DNA of 8,953 bases from Phycisphaerales bacterium (lineage in GTDB: Bacteria > Planctomycetota > Phycisphaerae > Phycisphaerales > SM1A02): assembly GCA_018882625.1 (NCBI GenBank), contig VERO01000082.1, positions 1 to 8,953 of the forward strand, given 5' to 3'. Shown one piece after another: positions 7,954 to 8,953 of the stretch; position 1 is the stretch's first letter; every line of letters begins with the position of its first letter. Under the pieces are notes generated by a model. The model searched no databases. It had not been told where the DNA came from and worked only from the letters and a program-made list of their open reading frames with translations. The translations under genes were made by a program, and so were the position numbers.

Positions 7954-8547
7954 TGCCGCGCCGTCCCGCCGATCCGCACCCGAGCGCGCTCGGCGAGTGT
8001 CCCGGGCCGGACCGCAGCGCCGAGGACCGCACGAGATGGGCGCTCGCGCGTGCCCTGGAGCTTGGATTCCATGCGGCGGGCGTCTGCCGCGCGGTCGCGA
8101 GCTCAGAGGGCGATCGGCTCCATGCGTGGCTCGACTCCGGCAAGCACGGCGCGATGGGGTGGATGCGCGAGCATGTCGAGACGCGCCTGGATGTGCGCGC
8201 GCTGCATCCGGGTGCGCGCAGCGTGCTCGTGGTGCTGCTGCGCTACGCCGATGGCGCTCGAGACCGCATCGAGCAGCCGATCGCGGGCGATGCCGGGCAC
8301 GCGCCGCGGGGCCGTGTCGCCCGCTATGCGCGCGGACCCGACTACCACGACCTGATGAAGCGCCGTCTCGGCAGGCTGCAGCGCGAGCTTGAGCGCGCGA
8401 ATCCGGGAGCGACAGGGCGACGCACGTGCGACATCGAGCCCGTGATGGAGCGCGAGCTCGCCGTGCGCGCGGGCCTTGGGCTGGTCGGCAAGCACACGCT
8501 GCTGATCTCGCCCGGCCTTGGATCGTGGACGCTGATCGCCACGCTGG
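7953..8547 (+). pseudogene. queG: QueG (epoxyqueuosine reductase), N-terminal half, cut off at an inverted junction
   Basis: QueG reduces epoxyqueuosine to queuosine in tRNA, using cobalamin and two [4Fe-4S] clusters. The ATG at 7953 overlaps the hpnE stop (TGATG), so this looks like the fourth gene of the operon. The first 199 residues match the QueG N-terminal (DUF1730-type) region: HGAMGWM at 65-71, RVARYARGPDYHDLMKRRL at 121-139, and RTCDIEPVMERELAVRAGLG followed by VGKHTLLISPGLGSWTLIATL up to residue 198. Homology then stops abruptly. The same frame continues without a stop to the window edge, but it is antisense to a second queG copy and has no QueG sequence. The ferredoxin-like cysteine motifs and C-terminal repeats are absent, so the product as written could not be active. 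Loss may be real or an assembly break; the intact reading frame and tight operon spacing suggest the source gene was functional. Confidence 0.85.
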
Positions 8548-8952
8548 CCACGATCCAAGGCCGGGCGAGATCAGCAGCGTGTGCTTGCCGATGCGGCCGA
8601 GCCCCGCGCGCACCGCGAGCTCGCGCTCCATGGCGGGCTCGATGTCGCACGTGCGTCGGCCCGTCGCGCCCGGGTTCGCGCGCTCAAGCTCGCGCTGCAG
8701 ACGGCCCAGCCTGCGCTTCATCAGGTCGTGGTAGTCGGGTCCGCGCGCATAGCGGGCGACGCGACCGCGCGGCGACCGCGCTGCATCGCCCGGGTGCGCA
8801 CCCTCGATGCGGTCCGGCGCGCCATTGGCGTAGCGCAGCAGCGCCACGACCACGCTGCGCGCGCCCGCATGGAGCGCGCGCACATCGAGCCTCGTCTCGA
8901 CGTGCTCCGCCATCCACCCCATGGCGCCGTGCTGGCCTGCCGCGAGCCACGC
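8124..8952. repeat. Long imperfect inverted repeat of a queG segment with a perfect 44-nt core
   Basis: The arms are 8124-8528 and 8548-8952, 405 nt each, aligned without gaps and about 86% identical by hand count. Next to the axis the arms are perfect for 44 nt (8485-8528 against 8548-8591). The 19-nt spacer at 8529-8547 (acgctgatcgccacgctgg) continues the plus-strand queG frame (TLIATL). The short motif gccacg occurs at 8539-8544 and again at 8547-8552, across the turn point. The right arm runs to the penultimate base of the window, so the repeat may continue beyond it. It lies entirely in coding sequence and has no T-tract, so it is not a terminator. Confidence 0.9.
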
Positions 8953-8953
8953 C
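8548..8953 (-). pseudogene. queG: Second, diverged queG fragment on the opposite strand, truncated at both ends
   Basis: Read on the minus strand from the window edge, this encodes about 135 residues from AWLAAGQHGAMGWMAEHVET to GKHTLLISPGLGSW, matching residues 58-192 of the plus-strand queG without gaps. By hand count the two copies differ at about 55 of 405 nucleotides and 19 of 135 residues. Many changes are synonymous, and the conserved motifs (YARGPDYH, IEPAMEREL, GKHTLLI) are intact. This is the pattern of two real genes diverging under selection, not sequencing noise. It lacks the N-terminus (beyond the window) and the C-terminus (cut at the junction). The minus frame stays open through the plus copy and hpnE, but that stretch is antisense and is not QueG. 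It may come from a related strain joined by chimera, or be a true inverted paralogue. Confidence 0.85.

Noticed and set aside
8485..8591. Strong stem-loop as a transcription terminator or attachment site
   Set aside because: There is no T-tract, it lies within coding sequence, and the similarity continues for about 405 nt per arm with queG coding on both sides; it is part of the inverted duplication.
6373..8922. Very long minus-strand open frame (849 codons)
   Set aside because: Only its first part (8548-8922) is real, as the second queG fragment. The rest is antisense to plus-strand queG and hpnE, has no family resemblance, and is open because of high GC.

Overview
This window is very GC-rich bacterial DNA, tightly packed with genes. 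It holds a 5'-truncated 2-oxoacid:acceptor oxidoreductase-like gene, an ispH-rlmN pair on the minus strand, a squalene operon (hpnC-hpnD-hpnE) on the plus strand, and a queG-like gene that is broken by a large inverted duplication at the right end. I cannot place the organism firmly. Use of the MEP pathway (IspH) together with HpnCDE fits several phyla. Planctomycetota (perhaps Phycisphaerae-like) is my tentative guess, from the HpnE sequence style, weak Shine-Dalgarno sites and the unusual oxidoreductase fusion. I saw no tRNA, rRNA, CRISPR array, insertion sequence or convincing terminator.

Layout. Bases 1-2405 (+) carry the C-terminal part of a large protein that looks like a degenerate indolepyruvate:ferredoxin oxidoreductase (IorA/IorB-type) fusion without recognisable iron-sulfur cysteine clusters. 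It converges on rlmN with 7 bp between the stop codons. rlmN (2413-3504, -) and ispH (3507-4595, -) form a two-gene unit with 2 nt between ispH stop and rlmN start. ispH is divergent from hpnC, with 39 bp between start codons and a perfect 16-bp palindrome in that gap. hpnC (4635-5585), hpnD (5582-6508), hpnE (6493-7953) and queG (from 7953) overlap head to tail on the plus strand, as in a translationally coupled operon.

How the genes fit together. IspH makes the C5 units IPP and DMAPP by the MEP pathway. HpnD, HpnC and HpnE turn farnesyl diphosphate into squalene through presqualene diphosphate and hydroxysqualene. The divergent ispH/hpnCDE pair therefore puts the supply and the use of isoprenoid precursors around one tiny control region. 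No squalene-hopene cyclase or carotenoid gene is in the window, so the end product is unknown. RlmN (rRNA/tRNA methylation) and QueG (queuosine in tRNA) are housekeeping RNA-modification enzymes.

The oddest thing is at the right end. The queG reading frame stops being QueG at about 8547, and the sequence then runs back along the opposite strand as a second, diverged copy of the same queG segment (about 86% identical by hand count) up to the last base. The break has the form of a fold-back template switch between two related genomes, so an assembly or amplification chimera is the leading explanation. A real inverted duplication is the alternative. I found no convincing new biological system here.
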